A stretch of DNA of 64,000 bases from the NCBI GenBank assembly GCA_900754525.1, contig CAAEDE010000040.1, positions 1 to 64,000 on the forward strand. The letters run 5' to 3'. The position numbers and the translations under genes were made by a program. The notes beneath the pieces are model-generated. The model saw only the letters and a list, made by a program, of their open reading frames with translations. It was not told the origin of the DNA and searched no databases. Below are positions 15,734 to 25,100 of the stretch, in pieces. This DNA is from an uncultured Collinsella sp. (GTDB lineage Bacteria; Actinomycetota; Coriobacteriia; Coriobacteriales; Coriobacteriaceae). Each line of letters opens with the position of its first letter. The first letter of the stretch is position 1.

Positions 15734-16825
15734 ATGGATACCCTCAACGATCTAAATGAGCGCGTCGACGCCTTCGTCGGCACCAGCTCCTTCGACACGC
15801 CTGCCGCGGCAAACGACCAAGCTCCCATCGATGTGCCCGCCGAGGTTCACGAGGACATCGTCGCCTCGGTCGATTTCTCCGAGGTCGAGCTCGCAGACGA
15901 GTTCACCGAGCCCCAGGTAGCCGTGACCCCCAACGGACTGCTCCCCATGGAACCGCTGCCCATCGACGGGCGTTTGCGCAAGGCGGCCCTTCGCATGCCC
16001 GACGAGATCGAGGAGGCCAGCGGCTTTACGCTCTTCGGTCGACGCATCAAGTCGCTCATTTACACCACCGACGTGGCCGTCATCCGCAACTCCAATGCCG
16101 ATGCTGTCTTTGCCGTTTACCCCTTCACGCCGCAGCCGGCCATTACGCAGGCGCTGTTGACCGTCGCCGAGTGCCCGGTCTTTGTGGGCGTAGGCGGCGG
16201 AACTACGACCGGTAAGCGCTCCGTGCAGATGGCAGCTGTCTCCGAGATGCAGGGCGCAGCGGGCTGCGTGGTCAACTCCCCCGCCACTGCCGAGATGGTC
16301 GAGCACATCACCAATATCGCCGACATCCCCGTCATCGCCACGGTCGTTCGCTGCGACGACGATGCTCACGCCAAGGTGCGCGCCGGAGCCAAGATTCTCA
16401 ACATCGCCGCCGGCAAAAACACGCCCCAGGTCCTGCGCGAGCTGCGCGAGCACTATCCCAACCTGCCGCTCATCGCACCGGGCGGCAAGACGCCCGAGAG
16501 CATCCGCGAAACCATCGCCGCCGGCGCCAACGCCATCATCTGGACACCGCCTTCGGCCCAGCAGCTACAGACCGACATGATGCAGCGTTATCGCAAGATG
16601 AAGGAAGACGCCACACCTGTCATCTCGCGCGACGATGTGCCCATTATCGACCAGGTCGCCGCCGCCGAGGTCAGCCAGGTCGAGAACATGAATCCCGATG
16701 TGCCAATTCCCGACGAAGTCATCGAGCGCGTCGCTTCGATCCACGAGCGCGTCGAGGAGCATCGCGCCAACCGCGGCCTCAAGCCGTCACTGCACGGCTT
16801 CTTCTTCCGCGGAAAGAAACGCTAG
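15734..16825 (+). CDS. TIM-barrel-like protein of unknown function
   Basis: The 363-aa protein has an acidic, probably disordered N-terminus (residues 1-75) and a compact alpha/beta core (about 90-290). Alternating strands in the core include FVGVGGGTTTGKRSVQMA, GAAGCVVNSPATAEM, VIATVVRCDDDAHAKVRAGAKILNIA and LIAPGGKTPESIRETIAAGANAIIWTPPS. This strand-helix rhythm with late glycine loops resembles phosphate-binding TIM barrels such as ThiG or NanE, but no catalytic signature can be named. The C-terminus is helical and ends in a basic FFFRGKKR. The promoter and ribosome site are weak. A strong terminator follows at 16838. Function unknown. Confidence 0.7.
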   Translation: MDTLNDLNERVDAFVGTSSFDTPAAANDQAPIDVPAEVHEDIVASVDFSEVELADEFTEPQVAVTPNGLLPMEPLPIDGRLRKAALRMPDEIEEASGFTLFGRRIKSLIYTTDVAVIRNSNADAVFAVYPFTPQPAITQALLTVAECPVFVGVGGGTTTGKRSVQMAAVSEMQGAAGCVVNSPATAEMVEHITNIADIPVIATVVRCDDDAHAKVRAGAKILNIAAGKNTPQVLRELREHYPNLPLIAPGGKTPESIRETIAAGANAIIWTPPSAQQLQTDMMQRYRKMKEDATPVISRDDVPIIDQVAAAEVSQVENMNPDVPIPDEVIERVASIHERVEEHRANRGLKPSLHGFFFRGKKR

Positions 16826-16837
16826 CCGCAACAGCAA

Positions 16838-16875
16838 GGCCCGCCCCACAAACGTGAGGCGGGCCGTTTTCGTTT
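16838..16875 (+). terminator. Intrinsic terminator behind the TIM-barrel-like gene
   Basis: An 8-bp GC stem GGCCCGCC/GGCGGGCC (16838-16845 with 16858-16865) has a 12-nt loop and is followed by GTTTTCGTTT. It lies 13 bp behind the stop at 16825 and could also serve the convergent degV gene. Confidence 0.85.
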
Positions 16876-16906
16876 GAGCAATCACGCAGCGACGTGATGA
16901 GCCAAG

Positions 16907-17797
16907 TTAATCCACGCGCTTGTCGCCCATAAAGAAGAGCGCCACCGTACCAGGTCCGGTATGCGAGCCAATCAGAGTACCGATATCATTGATCTCAATC
17001 TTGCCTTTAAGCTGCGGAACCTGTTCCTCAATCAGCGCCGCAACTGCCTCGGCATCCTCGCGGCACGCCGAGTGCGACATGATGCACTTACCCGAATAAT
17101 CCACACCGTCCTGCACGTGTGCCATCATGGTCTTGGCCATCTCGGAAATCGCGCGCTTCTTAGTGCGAATCTTCTCACGTGGCGACAGCTTGCCGTCGCA
17201 ATCGACCGTCATAAGCGGGCAAATCTTAAGCGCCGTGCCGATGATCGCACTCGCAGCCGAAATGCGACCGCCTCGTAGGTAGCTCGACAGATCGGTCGAG
17301 AAGAACCAGTGATGCAGGTTGAGTTTGTGCTCCTCGATCCAGGCAGCCGTCTCGTCGAGTGAAGCCCCACTATCGCGCACGTCGGCGGCATATTCCAGCA
17401 ACAGGCCAAAGCCCGAAGACGCCGCCAGCGAATCGATGACGCGCACCTTGCCGCCCTGGGGATAGCGATCCGCGAGCATCTGCGCCGCAACGCAGGCCGA
17501 TCCATACGTGCCCGAAATACCCGACGACAACGTCAGGTGCAGCACGTCTTTACCCTCGGCAACAAACGGCTCCCAAAACTCCTCGTACTCACCCACGCTC
17601 ACCTGAGACGTCTTGGGCATGGCGCCCGCGGCAATCTGGGCAAAAAACTTGTCCGGCGTAATCGACTGATACAGATCGTCCGTATAGACAACATCGTCGA
17701 TCTCGTAATGAAAACACACGACAGGGATATTGCGCGACGCAAAGAACTCACGGGTTCGGTCGGCGGCGGATTCACAGGTCAGGACAAAATCACTCAT
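16907..17797 (-). CDS. DegV family fatty-acid-binding protein
   Basis: This 296-aa DegV protein binds a fatty acid. In Gram-positive bacteria such proteins can act as FakB, presenting fatty acids to the FakA kinase. Family features are the N-terminal FVLTCESAADRT, MPKTSQVSVGEYEEFW (the TSQP-like loop), LTLSSGISGTYGSA (fatty-acid carboxylate site) and the RGGRIS motif at LSSYLRGGRISAASAIIG. The late CIMSHSACREDAE and HTGPGTVALFFMG segments are also present. The ATG at 17797 has AAGGAG 6 nt upstream; the in-frame start at 17815 has none. It stands alone, divergent from fbp. Whether it works as FakB depends on a fakA gene not seen here. Confidence 0.92.
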   Translation of the reverse strand: MSDFVLTCESAADRTREFFASRNIPVVCFHYEIDDVVYTDDLYQSITPDKFFAQIAAGAMPKTSQVSVGEYEEFWEPFVAEGKDVLHLTLSSGISGTYGSACVAAQMLADRYPQGGKVRVIDSLAASSGFGLLLEYAADVRDSGASLDETAAWIEEHKLNLHHWFFSTDLSSYLRGGRISAASAIIGTALKICPLMTVDCDGKLSPREKIRTKKRAISEMAKTMMAHVQDGVDYSGKCIMSHSACREDAEAVAALIEEQVPQLKGKIEINDIGTLIGSHTGPGTVALFFMGDKRVD

Positions 17798-18060
17798 ATG
17801 AGGCTCCTTACTCATTGCTGCGCAAATTATCGCACAGTGAGCCTACATACGGTACATATGTCCACTATTTACCAAATCGAACCAAAAATAGCGAACATCT
17901 TTACCACCATCGTCTCCACCGGCTCCACGCATAAATATCTGAGAAAACACCTTCTGTCGTCTCCACTCAACCGCCATATCTACCTCAACTAAATCGATTT
18001 ACCAAACCGTTCAGCCGACAATTCAGCCGCTGGCGCAAAATCGAAACAAAAGCGGCGCAT

Positions 18061-18090
18061 ACTGATAAACGTTTGACGCTGTTTATCAGT
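18061..18090 (+). promoter_or_regulatory. Perfect 10-bp inverted repeat before fbp (candidate operator)
   Basis: ACTGATAAAC (18061-18070) and its exact reverse complement (18081-18090) flank a 10-nt spacer. They centre about 42 bp upstream of the fbp start codon. The size and position suit a dimeric regulator's operator. The following TTTT would also allow a weak attenuator hairpin. The rest of the 320-bp degV-fbp divergent region shows no other feature. Confidence 0.5.
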
Positions 18091-18117
18091 TTTACCAGCT
18101 CCATCGGAAGGTGTTTC

Positions 18118-20034
18118 ATGGTCGCATTCGATCGCAATCCGCAAGACTTCAAGTATCTGCGCCTGCTGTCGAGACAGTTTCCCACCGAGCAATCCGCATT
18201 TACCGAGATCATCAACCTCTCGGCCATCCTCAACCTGCCCAAGGGCACCGAGCATTTTATGAGCGACGTGCATGGCGAGTACGAAGCCTTTATGCACATC
18301 CTCAACAACTGCTCGGGCGTCGTGCGCGAGCATGTCGACGAGATTTTTGGCGACACGCTCACCTTTGACGAAAAGGGCGAGCTGTGCACGCTCATCTACT
18401 ACCCGCGCGAGAAGATCGAGCTGGTCCGCAGCCAGCGCGAAGACTCGCCCATCTGGTACAAGACGATGCTTGACCAGCTCATCATGGTCGCTCGCTCGCT
18501 TTCAAGCCGCTACACGCGCTCCAAGGTGCGTAAGGCCATCCCGCGCGACTACGCCTATATCATCGACGAGTTGTTGCACACGCACCCGGACGAGAATAAC
18601 TATCGCGTGCGCTATCACGAGCGCATCGTGGAGTCCATCCTGGAGACCGCCAGCGCCGACGACTTTATCGAGTCGCTCGCCTCGCTCATCAAGCGGCTGG
18701 CCGTCGACCACCTGCACCTGGTGGGCGACATCTTCGACCGCGGCGGCGGCGCGGCCAAGATTATGGACCGTCTGCTCACCTACCATTCGCTGGACATCCA
18801 GTGGGGCAACCACGACCTGCTGTGGATGGGTGCTGCGGCCGGTGAGCCCGCCTGCATCGCCACGGTGTTGCGCAACAACCTACGCTACGACAACTACGAG
18901 ATCCTGGAGAATGACTACGGTATCTCGCTGCGTGAACTTGTCGCCTTTGCCGATGCCACCTACACCGCCGGTGAGTCCATCACCCCGCTGATCAAGGCCA
19001 TCAACGTGCTGCTCTTTAAGCTCGAGGGCCAGATTATCCAGCGCCACCCCGAGTTCGATATGACCGACCGCCTGCTACTCGACAAGATCAATCACGACAC
19101 CGGCACGGTCACGCTCGCCGACGGCAGCGTGTGGCCGCTCACGACCAACGACTTCCCCACCGTCGACCCGGCGGACCCTTATACGCTCACGTCTCAGGAG
19201 CAGCACATCATCGACAAGCTCGTGTCCGAGTTTGTCACCGCCGATCACCTGCATCGCCATATCGATTTCCTCTATTCCCACGGCTCGATGTACAAGGTCG
19301 CCAACGGCAACCTGCTCTTCCACGGCTGCGTTCCGCTCAACGAAGACGGCACCTTTAGCAGCATGAACTGCCTGGGCACCTGGCACGCTGGCCGCGATTA
19401 TCTCGATTTTTGCGACCACATCGCCCGCCGCGCCTGGCGCGTGGGCGACCGCGACGCCCTCGACTGGATGTGGTACCTGTGGATTGGCTTTAACTCACCC
19501 GCCAGCGGACGCCTGGTGCGTACCTTTGAGCGCGCCTATATCGCCGATAAGAGCACCTGGGTCGAGCCGATGGACCCGTACTTTACGCTTACCAAGTCGC
19601 CCTCGGTCTGCGACGACATCATGCGCGAGTTTGGCGTCGCGTCCATGGCATGTTCGCCGACCGGCCACATCATCAACGGCCACACGCCCGTTAAAACCAC
19701 CAAGGGCGAGCAGCCCATCCGCGCTGAGGGCAAGCTGCTGGTCATCGATGGCGGCTTCTGCCGCGCTTACCATCCCAAGACGGGTATCGCCGGCTATACG
19801 CTCATCTCGAGCTCGCGCGGCTGCCGCCTCAAGTCGCACCGGGCCTTTACGACGGTTGCCGAGGCACTCACGCGCAACGTGGACATCGAAAGCGAGACCA
19901 ATCGTTTTGACCAAGCAGACCGTCGCCGCATGGTGAGCGACACCGATACTGGCGCCAAGATCCGCAGCCAAATCCAGGACCTGCGTCAACTGCTCGATGC
20001 ATATAGAAACGGTGCTATCGAGGAGCGCGCCTAG
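18118..20034 (+). CDS. fbp: Fructose-1,6-bisphosphatase, class III
   Basis: This gluconeogenic phosphatase converts fructose-1,6-bisphosphate to fructose-6-phosphate. The 638-aa length is typical of the class III (Firmicutes-type) enzyme, which uses a metallophosphatase fold. Motifs are MSDVHGEYEAF (metal-binding D-x-H), HLVGDIFDRGGGA, IQWGNHDLLWMGA and, near the C-terminus, SPTGHIINGHTPVK. GGAAGGTG lies 4 nt before the ATG at 18118. The in-frame start upstream at 18073 would run through the inverted repeat and is rejected. It is monocistronic or loosely followed by gtrA-like genes after a structured spacer. Confidence 0.96.
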   Translation: MVAFDRNPQDFKYLRLLSRQFPTEQSAFTEIINLSAILNLPKGTEHFMSDVHGEYEAFMHILNNCSGVVREHVDEIFGDTLTFDEKGELCTLIYYPREKIELVRSQREDSPIWYKTMLDQLIMVARSLSSRYTRSKVRKAIPRDYAYIIDELLHTHPDENNYRVRYHERIVESILETASADDFIESLASLIKRLAVDHLHLVGDIFDRGGGAAKIMDRLLTYHSLDIQWGNHDLLWMGAAAGEPACIATVLRNNLRYDNYEILENDYGISLRELVAFADATYTAGESITPLIKAINVLLFKLEGQIIQRHPEFDMTDRLLLDKINHDTGTVTLADGSVWPLTTNDFPTVDPADPYTLTSQEQHIIDKLVSEFVTADHLHRHIDFLYSHGSMYKVANGNLLFHGCVPLNEDGTFSSMNCLGTWHAGRDYLDFCDHIARRAWRVGDRDALDWMWYLWIGFNSPASGRLVRTFERAYIADKSTWVEPMDPYFTLTKSPSVCDDIMREFGVASMACSPTGHIINGHTPVKTTKGEQPIRAEGKLLVIDGGFCRAYHPKTGIAGYTLISSSRGCRLKSHRAFTTVAEALTRNVDIESETNRFDQADRRRMVSDTDTGAKIRSQIQDLRQLLDAYRNGAIEERA

Positions 20035-20040
20035 CACCAC

Positions 20041-20096
20041 CCGCGGGGATTGGCTAAACTGTGCCAAGTTTGTCATCCCCGCGGCGCTTCGGCGCC
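20041..20096 (+). terminator. Two stem-loops between fbp and the first gtrA-like gene
   Basis: A 10-bp stem (20041-20050 with 20075-20084) holds an inner GGC/GCC-type pairing around 20052-20066. A compact GGCGC-TTCG-GCGCC hairpin follows (20083-20087 with 20092-20096), overlapping the first by two bases, so the two may be mutually exclusive. There is no T tract. They may terminate fbp inefficiently, stabilise its 3' end, or gate the downstream gene. Confidence 0.45.
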
Positions 20097-20113
20097 AGCT
20101 TAAGGCAGGTACC

Positions 20114-20509
20114 ATGCAAAAGCTCCTTGCGCAGATCATGAAATTTGGTGTCGTCGGCGTCATTGCCACGGTTATCGACTTTGGCATTATGAATCTGCTC
20201 CACTACGGTCTGGGCCTCAACATCCTAATCGCCAACACCAGCGGCTTTATCATCTCACTCATCTTTAACTACCTCGCAAGCATGAAGTACGTGTTTGCGC
20301 ACAAGGAAGGCATGAGCCGCCGCCGCGAGTTCATCATCTTTGTCGTGCTGTCCGTAATCGGCTTGGCACTCAACGACGGTATCGTGCTGACACTCAACGC
20401 CGGCCTGGGACTCGAGGCCAATATCGCCAAGATCTGCGCCACCGCGCTTGTCATGGTCTACAACTTTGTGACCCGAAAGATCTTCCTGGAGGGCGACGAG
20501 ACCAAGTAA
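20114..20509 (+). CDS. GtrA family small membrane protein (first copy)
   Basis: This 131-aa protein has four membrane segments and the GtrA/DPMS-like pattern. Segments are FGVVGVIATVIDFGIMNLL, an Asn/Tyr-containing second helix (FIISLIFNYLASMKYVFAHKEGMSRRREF), a third at FIIFVVLSVIGLALNDGIVL and a fourth ending YNFVTRKIFLEG. GtrA proteins are thought to flip or help handle polyprenyl-linked sugars for cell-surface glycosylation. No glycosyltransferase partner is next to it. The start is ATG 20114; the upstream in-frame ATG lies inside fbp. A related copy follows at 20728. Confidence 0.88.
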   Translation: MQKLLAQIMKFGVVGVIATVIDFGIMNLLHYGLGLNILIANTSGFIISLIFNYLASMKYVFAHKEGMSRRREFIIFVVLSVIGLALNDGIVLTLNAGLGLEANIAKICATALVMVYNFVTRKIFLEGDETK

Positions 20510-20528
20510 CTCGCAACCTTACAGCCTT

Positions 20529-20630
20529 ACGATGCCCACGGACAATGCGCGCTCAGCACAGTATCGCCCGCGGGCATCGTTCGTTTACGGGCAAATTTTC
20601 AACGTTTGCGGATTACCTCTTGAAAATTTG
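20529..20630 (+). promoter_or_regulatory. Two inverted repeats between the gtrA-like genes
   Basis: The first is a 9-bp stem ACGATGCCC/GGGCATCGT (20529-20537 with 20572-20580), a possible weak terminator for the first gene. The second is an 11-bp perfect AT-rich inverted repeat CAAATTTTCAA/TTGAAAATTTG (20592-20602 with 20620-20630), about 98 bp before the second gene. It looks like an operator. Confidence 0.45.
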
Positions 20631-20727
20631 GCGAGTTCGTATAGTTCTTGGCAAAGACCTTACGTTTCCCTTGCAAAAGCTCTAAAGTATCCTCTGCTCG
20701 ATTCATCAACGCATTGGATGTGATTAC

Positions 20728-21135
20728 GTGCGCAAGGCACTGGCACAACCTCATACCAAGCAGTTCCTCAAGTTTGCCGTCGTGGGTCTTATCTCCTTTG
20801 GCATCGACTGGGGCATGCTCATTGCGCTCGTCGAACTGTTCCACCTCGACTTTTTGATGAGCACCACGGTTTCGTTTATCACGTCCGTCGTGGTCAACTA
20901 CTGGCTCAGCATGAAGTACGTGTTCGACCACCGCGAGGGCATGAGCCGCAAGCGCGAGTTCACGATCTTCACCATCCTGTCGGTGATCGGCCTGGGCCTC
21001 AACGACCTGTACATGTTTGTGGGCGTCACGTTTTTGAGCATCGGCTACCAGGCCATGAAGGCCATCGCCACGTTCCTTGTCACCTGGTACAACTACTTTA
21101 GCCGGCGCTTCTTCCTCGAGGGCGCACGGTCGTAG
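20728..21135 (+). CDS. GtrA family small membrane protein (second copy)
   Basis: The 135-aa protein is a paralogue of the preceding gene. It shares the four-helix layout and the signature VVNYWLSMKYVFDHREGMSRKREF, and ends YNYFSRRFFLEGARS. The start is the GTG at 20728. No ATG fits the family N-terminus, and the ribosome site is weak. Its own upstream region has an AT-rich palindrome, so it may be regulated separately from the first copy. A strong terminator follows. Confidence 0.87.
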   Translation: MRKALAQPHTKQFLKFAVVGLISFGIDWGMLIALVELFHLDFLMSTTVSFITSVVVNYWLSMKYVFDHREGMSRKREFTIFTILSVIGLGLNDLYMFVGVTFLSIGYQAMKAIATFLVTWYNYFSRRFFLEGARS

Positions 21136-21161
21136 TCGATTTGCTATTTGCTTGAATGTAT

Positions 21162-21196
21162 AACCGGTTGGAATTCCCGTTCCAACCGGTTTTTTG
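21162..21196 (+). terminator. Strong intrinsic terminator
   Basis: A perfect 12-bp stem AACCGGTTGGAA/TTCCAACCGGTT (21162-21173 with 21180-21191) is followed by TTTTTTG. It ends the fbp-gtrA side. Confidence 0.93.
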
Positions 21197-21237
21197 TTTG
21201 CCGAGAGACCCGGCGACCCAGTCCCATTCGCATGAAT

Positions 21238-21273
21238 AACGGGCGGTCCGGATGTTGGTCCGAACCGCCCGTT
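21238..21273 (-). terminator. Terminator behind the DUF4430 operon
   Basis: A 10-bp stem AACGGGCGGT/ACCGCCCGTT (21238-21247 with 21264-21273) can be extended by a CCGGA/TCCG pairing inside. It lies 22 bp behind the minus-strand stop at 21295 and is followed on that strand by a short T-rich stretch (ATTCAT). Confidence 0.7.
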
Positions 21274-21294
21274 TGGCGCGCTATGTCGAGGCCT

Positions 21295-22197
21295 CTAGCC
21301 TGTCACGTAATACCAAACCACGTTGTCGCCATTGGAGAGAACGTAGTTGCTGCACGCCGTCATGGGCGATGTGCCGTTGACGGAGTACATCCAGCCGCTC
21401 GTGCCGCCGTGCTGTTTCTCGGCCAAACCGCCAATCGCGGAAACGTACGTGCCGTACGACGAGCCATGCGCGTTGACAGAAAGGCCCAGCGCACACAGGG
21501 CATCGTAGACAGTAGCGCCTTCGTTAAAGGTAAAGGTGCCACCAGAGGACACAGGATTGCCCACGGCGCTCGATGTGACCGAAACCGTTACCGTGACGTA
21601 GTTGGACTCCTGCGAGCTGCCCTGGCCGCCCGAGGGAGCGCTTCCGCCATTAGAGCTGGAGGCTCCATCGGACGACTGACCGCCGCCCGAAGAAGCACCG
21701 CCAGACACATTGGAAGTATCGCCGGCTCCCGTATTTTGGGCTGCGGATTTATCGCCAGACTTCTTGCCGTCCTGGTCCTCGAACTTCTTGCTATCCGAGC
21801 TTTTATCCGATTCCTTGTTTGAAGACCCGGGATCGTCCTTGGCGTCGTTCGAACCCTTGGGCTCGTCTTTTGCATCATTCGAAGATTTGGAATCCTTGGA
21901 ACTGGCCTCGCCCGAAGCGGCAGACGAGCCAGACCCCTTGGAGTCCTTGGTGACGACGCTCTCCCCCGTCACGGTCTGAATGAACCAGTCGATGGACCAG
22001 GCACCGCTTGTGGAAGGATGGACGAAACCCAGCGAGACGACGATCAGGATGGTGCATGCGGCAGTCAGAACGCCAAGGAGCGCCTTGTGACGAGAGGCGG
22101 ACGCCGCCGAAGCGGCGCCCTGTTGCTTTGGATCATCGAGCTGGATAAACGAGGAGTCGGGCTGTTGCCCGCTGGTCTCCTTGGGCTTATCGGGCAT
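21295..22197 (-). CDS. Membrane-anchored DUF4430 (transcobalamin-like C-terminal) domain protein
   Basis: The 300-aa protein has a cytoplasmic N-tail, one membrane helix (about residues 37-58, ALLGVLTAACTILIVVSLGF) and a long Ser/Lys/Asp/Gly-rich linker (about 75-195). A single DUF4430 domain (about 196-300) contains GATVYDALCALGL, SGWMYSVNG and the end DNVVWYYVTG. The domain is exported and is of the type also found at the end of cobalamin-binding transcobalamin/intrinsic factor. ATG 22197 is preferred over GTG 22206, because AAGGGTGA lies about 6 nt before it. Its first 11 bases overlap the end of the preceding gene, so translation is coupled. Both genes sit behind a cobalamin riboswitch. 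Confidence 0.85.
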   Translation of the reverse strand: MPDKPKETSGQQPDSSFIQLDDPKQQGAASAASASRHKALLGVLTAACTILIVVSLGFVHPSTSGAWSIDWFIQTVTGESVVTKDSKGSGSSAASGEASSKDSKSSNDAKDEPKGSNDAKDDPGSSNKESDKSSDSKKFEDQDGKKSGDKSAAQNTGAGDTSNVSGGASSGGGQSSDGASSSNGGSAPSGGQGSSQESNYVTVTVSVTSSAVGNPVSSGGTFTFNEGATVYDALCALGLSVNAHGSSYGTYVSAIGGLAEKQHGGTSGWMYSVNGTSPMTACSNYVLSNGDNVVWYYVTG

Positions 22198-25100
22198 TAC
22201 CGTCACCCTTGCCGCGCTTGGTCAGCACGAAGACGGCGATGAGCGCGAGGCCAATCACGCCGGCGGCGATGCCAACGATGGCGAGCGGATTGGTGCCAGT
22301 CTCCTGCTCGGCAGCACTAGAGGACTTCTTAGCAGTGGTCGTGGAAGCAGCACCCGTATCGGACTTGGAATCGGACTTCTTGTCGGACTTGCTGTCCTTT
22401 TTGTCAGACTTCTTCTCGTCCTTCTTATCGGACTTATCGGAGTCCTTCTTGTTGGACTTGTTGTCCTTGGTCTCGCTCTTGGTCGACACCGTCGTCTTGG
22501 TCACCGGCTTCTTGCCCGGGGCAATAGCGCCGCCCTTCGAGCCGGAGCCGGAACCCGTGCCAGTGCCAGCGCCAGTGCCGGAACCAGTACCGGTACCAGA
22601 ACCGCCGCCGCCATTCGAACCAGCGCCGCCATTACCGCCAGGGTTAACGGCATTCTTGGTCCACTTGGCATACAGCGTCAGATCGGCCGTCACCGGCGTG
22701 CTAAAGTCATACGCCTGCGTGCAAGCCTCATCGGTATACCAACCGCCGAAAGTGTAGCCATCGCGCGTCGGATCGGCCGGCTTGACCAGCTTGCCATCGG
22801 CCGTAGCAACAAACTTAGTGTCGCAAGCAGACCCGCCATTGGAATTAAAGGCAACCGTCCAAGACTCAACAGCCCCCAGCTTGAACAAAGTACCCGAATC
22901 ATTGATGTAGTACAGGTTGCCAGATGCATCGGCAATGACCGGAGAGTCACAGTACTGGTAATGGCCAGCCGCATCATAAATCTGCGTCGCCTCTGCATCG
23001 CCGAGCGTATAGCGATACACGCCACCACCAGCAGAGTAGTTGACGTAATCCTTGCTATCCGCGCTGTTAACGGTGAAGTACACATAGGTCTTGCCGCCCT
23101 GAACACTCACCAGCGGAGTAGCAGCAATACCGTTGAGGCCAGCCGGCAGCGCCTTGCCGTCGGCAGCAGCGACCATCGTGGTCTTACCCGTCTTCAGGTT
23201 ATAGAGAACCAGAGCAGAGCCAGTAGCCGTCTGTCCGCCGACAATCAGATTGTCACCAGACACCGCAGGGGCGCTCAGATTATTCGTAAGGCCAAGATCA
23301 ACCGTCTTCTGCTCGCTCAGCACGCCCTTCGCCGAAAGCGAAATCACATGGAGCTTTCCGTCGTGCGTCATCTGATAGAAGGTCGAACCATTGGACGGAT
23401 CGGCAATGCAATCGGCATTTGCGACAGCGCCGAGCTTCATGGTCGAAACGACATCGCCCGTCGTCTTATCAATGCACTTAAGCGTACCCGCGCTCGTAGG
23501 AACGATGGCATACTTATCCGTCAAAGCCGCACCAGTCCAGTAATAGCCCTCGGCAGGGTCGATGTTCTGCCAAGACACTTCGCCCGTGGCAATCTTAATG
23601 CGCGCAAAGGAGCCGTTGCCGTAGGTCGCGTTGTAATTCTCGTCATACGAAATATCGACCGAGCCTACATAGACGTACTCGCCGTCCGAAACGACGGTGC
23701 AGGAGCTCTGCGTCAAGTCCGTCAAACCAGGCGTCAGCCACTTGCAGATCAGCTTGTCTGCAGTAATCGCCTGGACCGCACCGCCGTTGAGCGGAACGAT
23801 GATAAGGCCATTGGTATAGATCGGACGAGAGGTATAGCTCACCTTGAAGGCAAGCGGCGCAGAGGCAACCTTTTTGCCCGTGGACGAATCGATCTTAATG
23901 AGCTCGTTCTCGGTCGCGATGTACACAAAGCCGTTAGCAATGACAGGCTCGCTGCAGTTGGCATACTGCTGACCAGACTCGGCCTTCCAATCGAAGGCCC
24001 ACTTAAGACCGGCGGCCTGCGCAGGCGTCTTGGCATCCGTTACGGTCGAACCGTTGCCACTGTTGCCGTAGCCGGCCCACTCGGCATCCCAATCAGGAGT
24101 CGTCGCGCTCGGGTCCACGACAATCTTGTCGGGATCGGGCATGGGCGATTTTTCGGTGGTGTAGGCAAATGTAACCTTGTCGCCGCTCTTGAGCGTGACC
24201 TGGTTGGCACAGAGAGATGAGGACTCTCCGTTGATATACAGATGCCAGTATTTACCGGTCGCACCATCATAGCCGTAAGACTTGTCTTCGAACGGCGAAG
24301 TAATGGACCAGTATGCACCACTCTGGGAGGCCTTGTAATCAATGCCCTTCGCCTTCAGAACCGTCTCAATAAGGTCCTGAGCCGTAGAGCCTTCGGGCAG
24401 GGAAACATTGCTTGCCGAGCCCCAGCGAGTATTGTTGCCGTTGACATCGGGGCCGATGATATCGGCGGATCCAAGCACCTGACCGGGGAGGGCATCGGCG
24501 TCAGCACCATACATAAAGGTGACGGCGTCACCCTCCTGGAGCTTGTAGGCACCGGCGCCAACGTCGGCGAACTTGCCATTTACGTAGAAGCGCCAATAGC
24601 TATTGGTTGCAGCATCCCAGACATAGGGCTTACCGTCGACGTCGAACGGCGAATAAATGCCGTTGAGGAACCAGCCCCAAGACGATTCGCTAGCATCGAG
24701 CTTAAGGCCAGTCTGTTCAAGGAGATCCTTGGCAGTAGAGCCTGCCTTGAGGCTCGTCTGACCCGTCGAAGCCCAAACCTGTTGCTTGCCGTCCTTGTCC
24801 TTACCGAGGACCTGAACGGAAGCATGGACAGAATCGGACGGCAACTGGTCGCCCCAGCCACCGTAGAACCACGTGACGGTATCGCCGGCATGGATGGTGA
24901 CATTGTCCGCCGTATAGTCACTCGACTTGCCGTTGATAAACAGCTGCCAATAGGTCGAATAATCGAGCGGCGTACCCAGCTCAACGCCGTTGTACTTAAG
25001 GCTCAGAATGAAGGAGCCCGCAGCAACGGCGTCAATATCATTCGCCTCGAGCGCGACCTTCGTAAGGTCAAGCGCGCTCGAACCGGACGTCACCACATAC

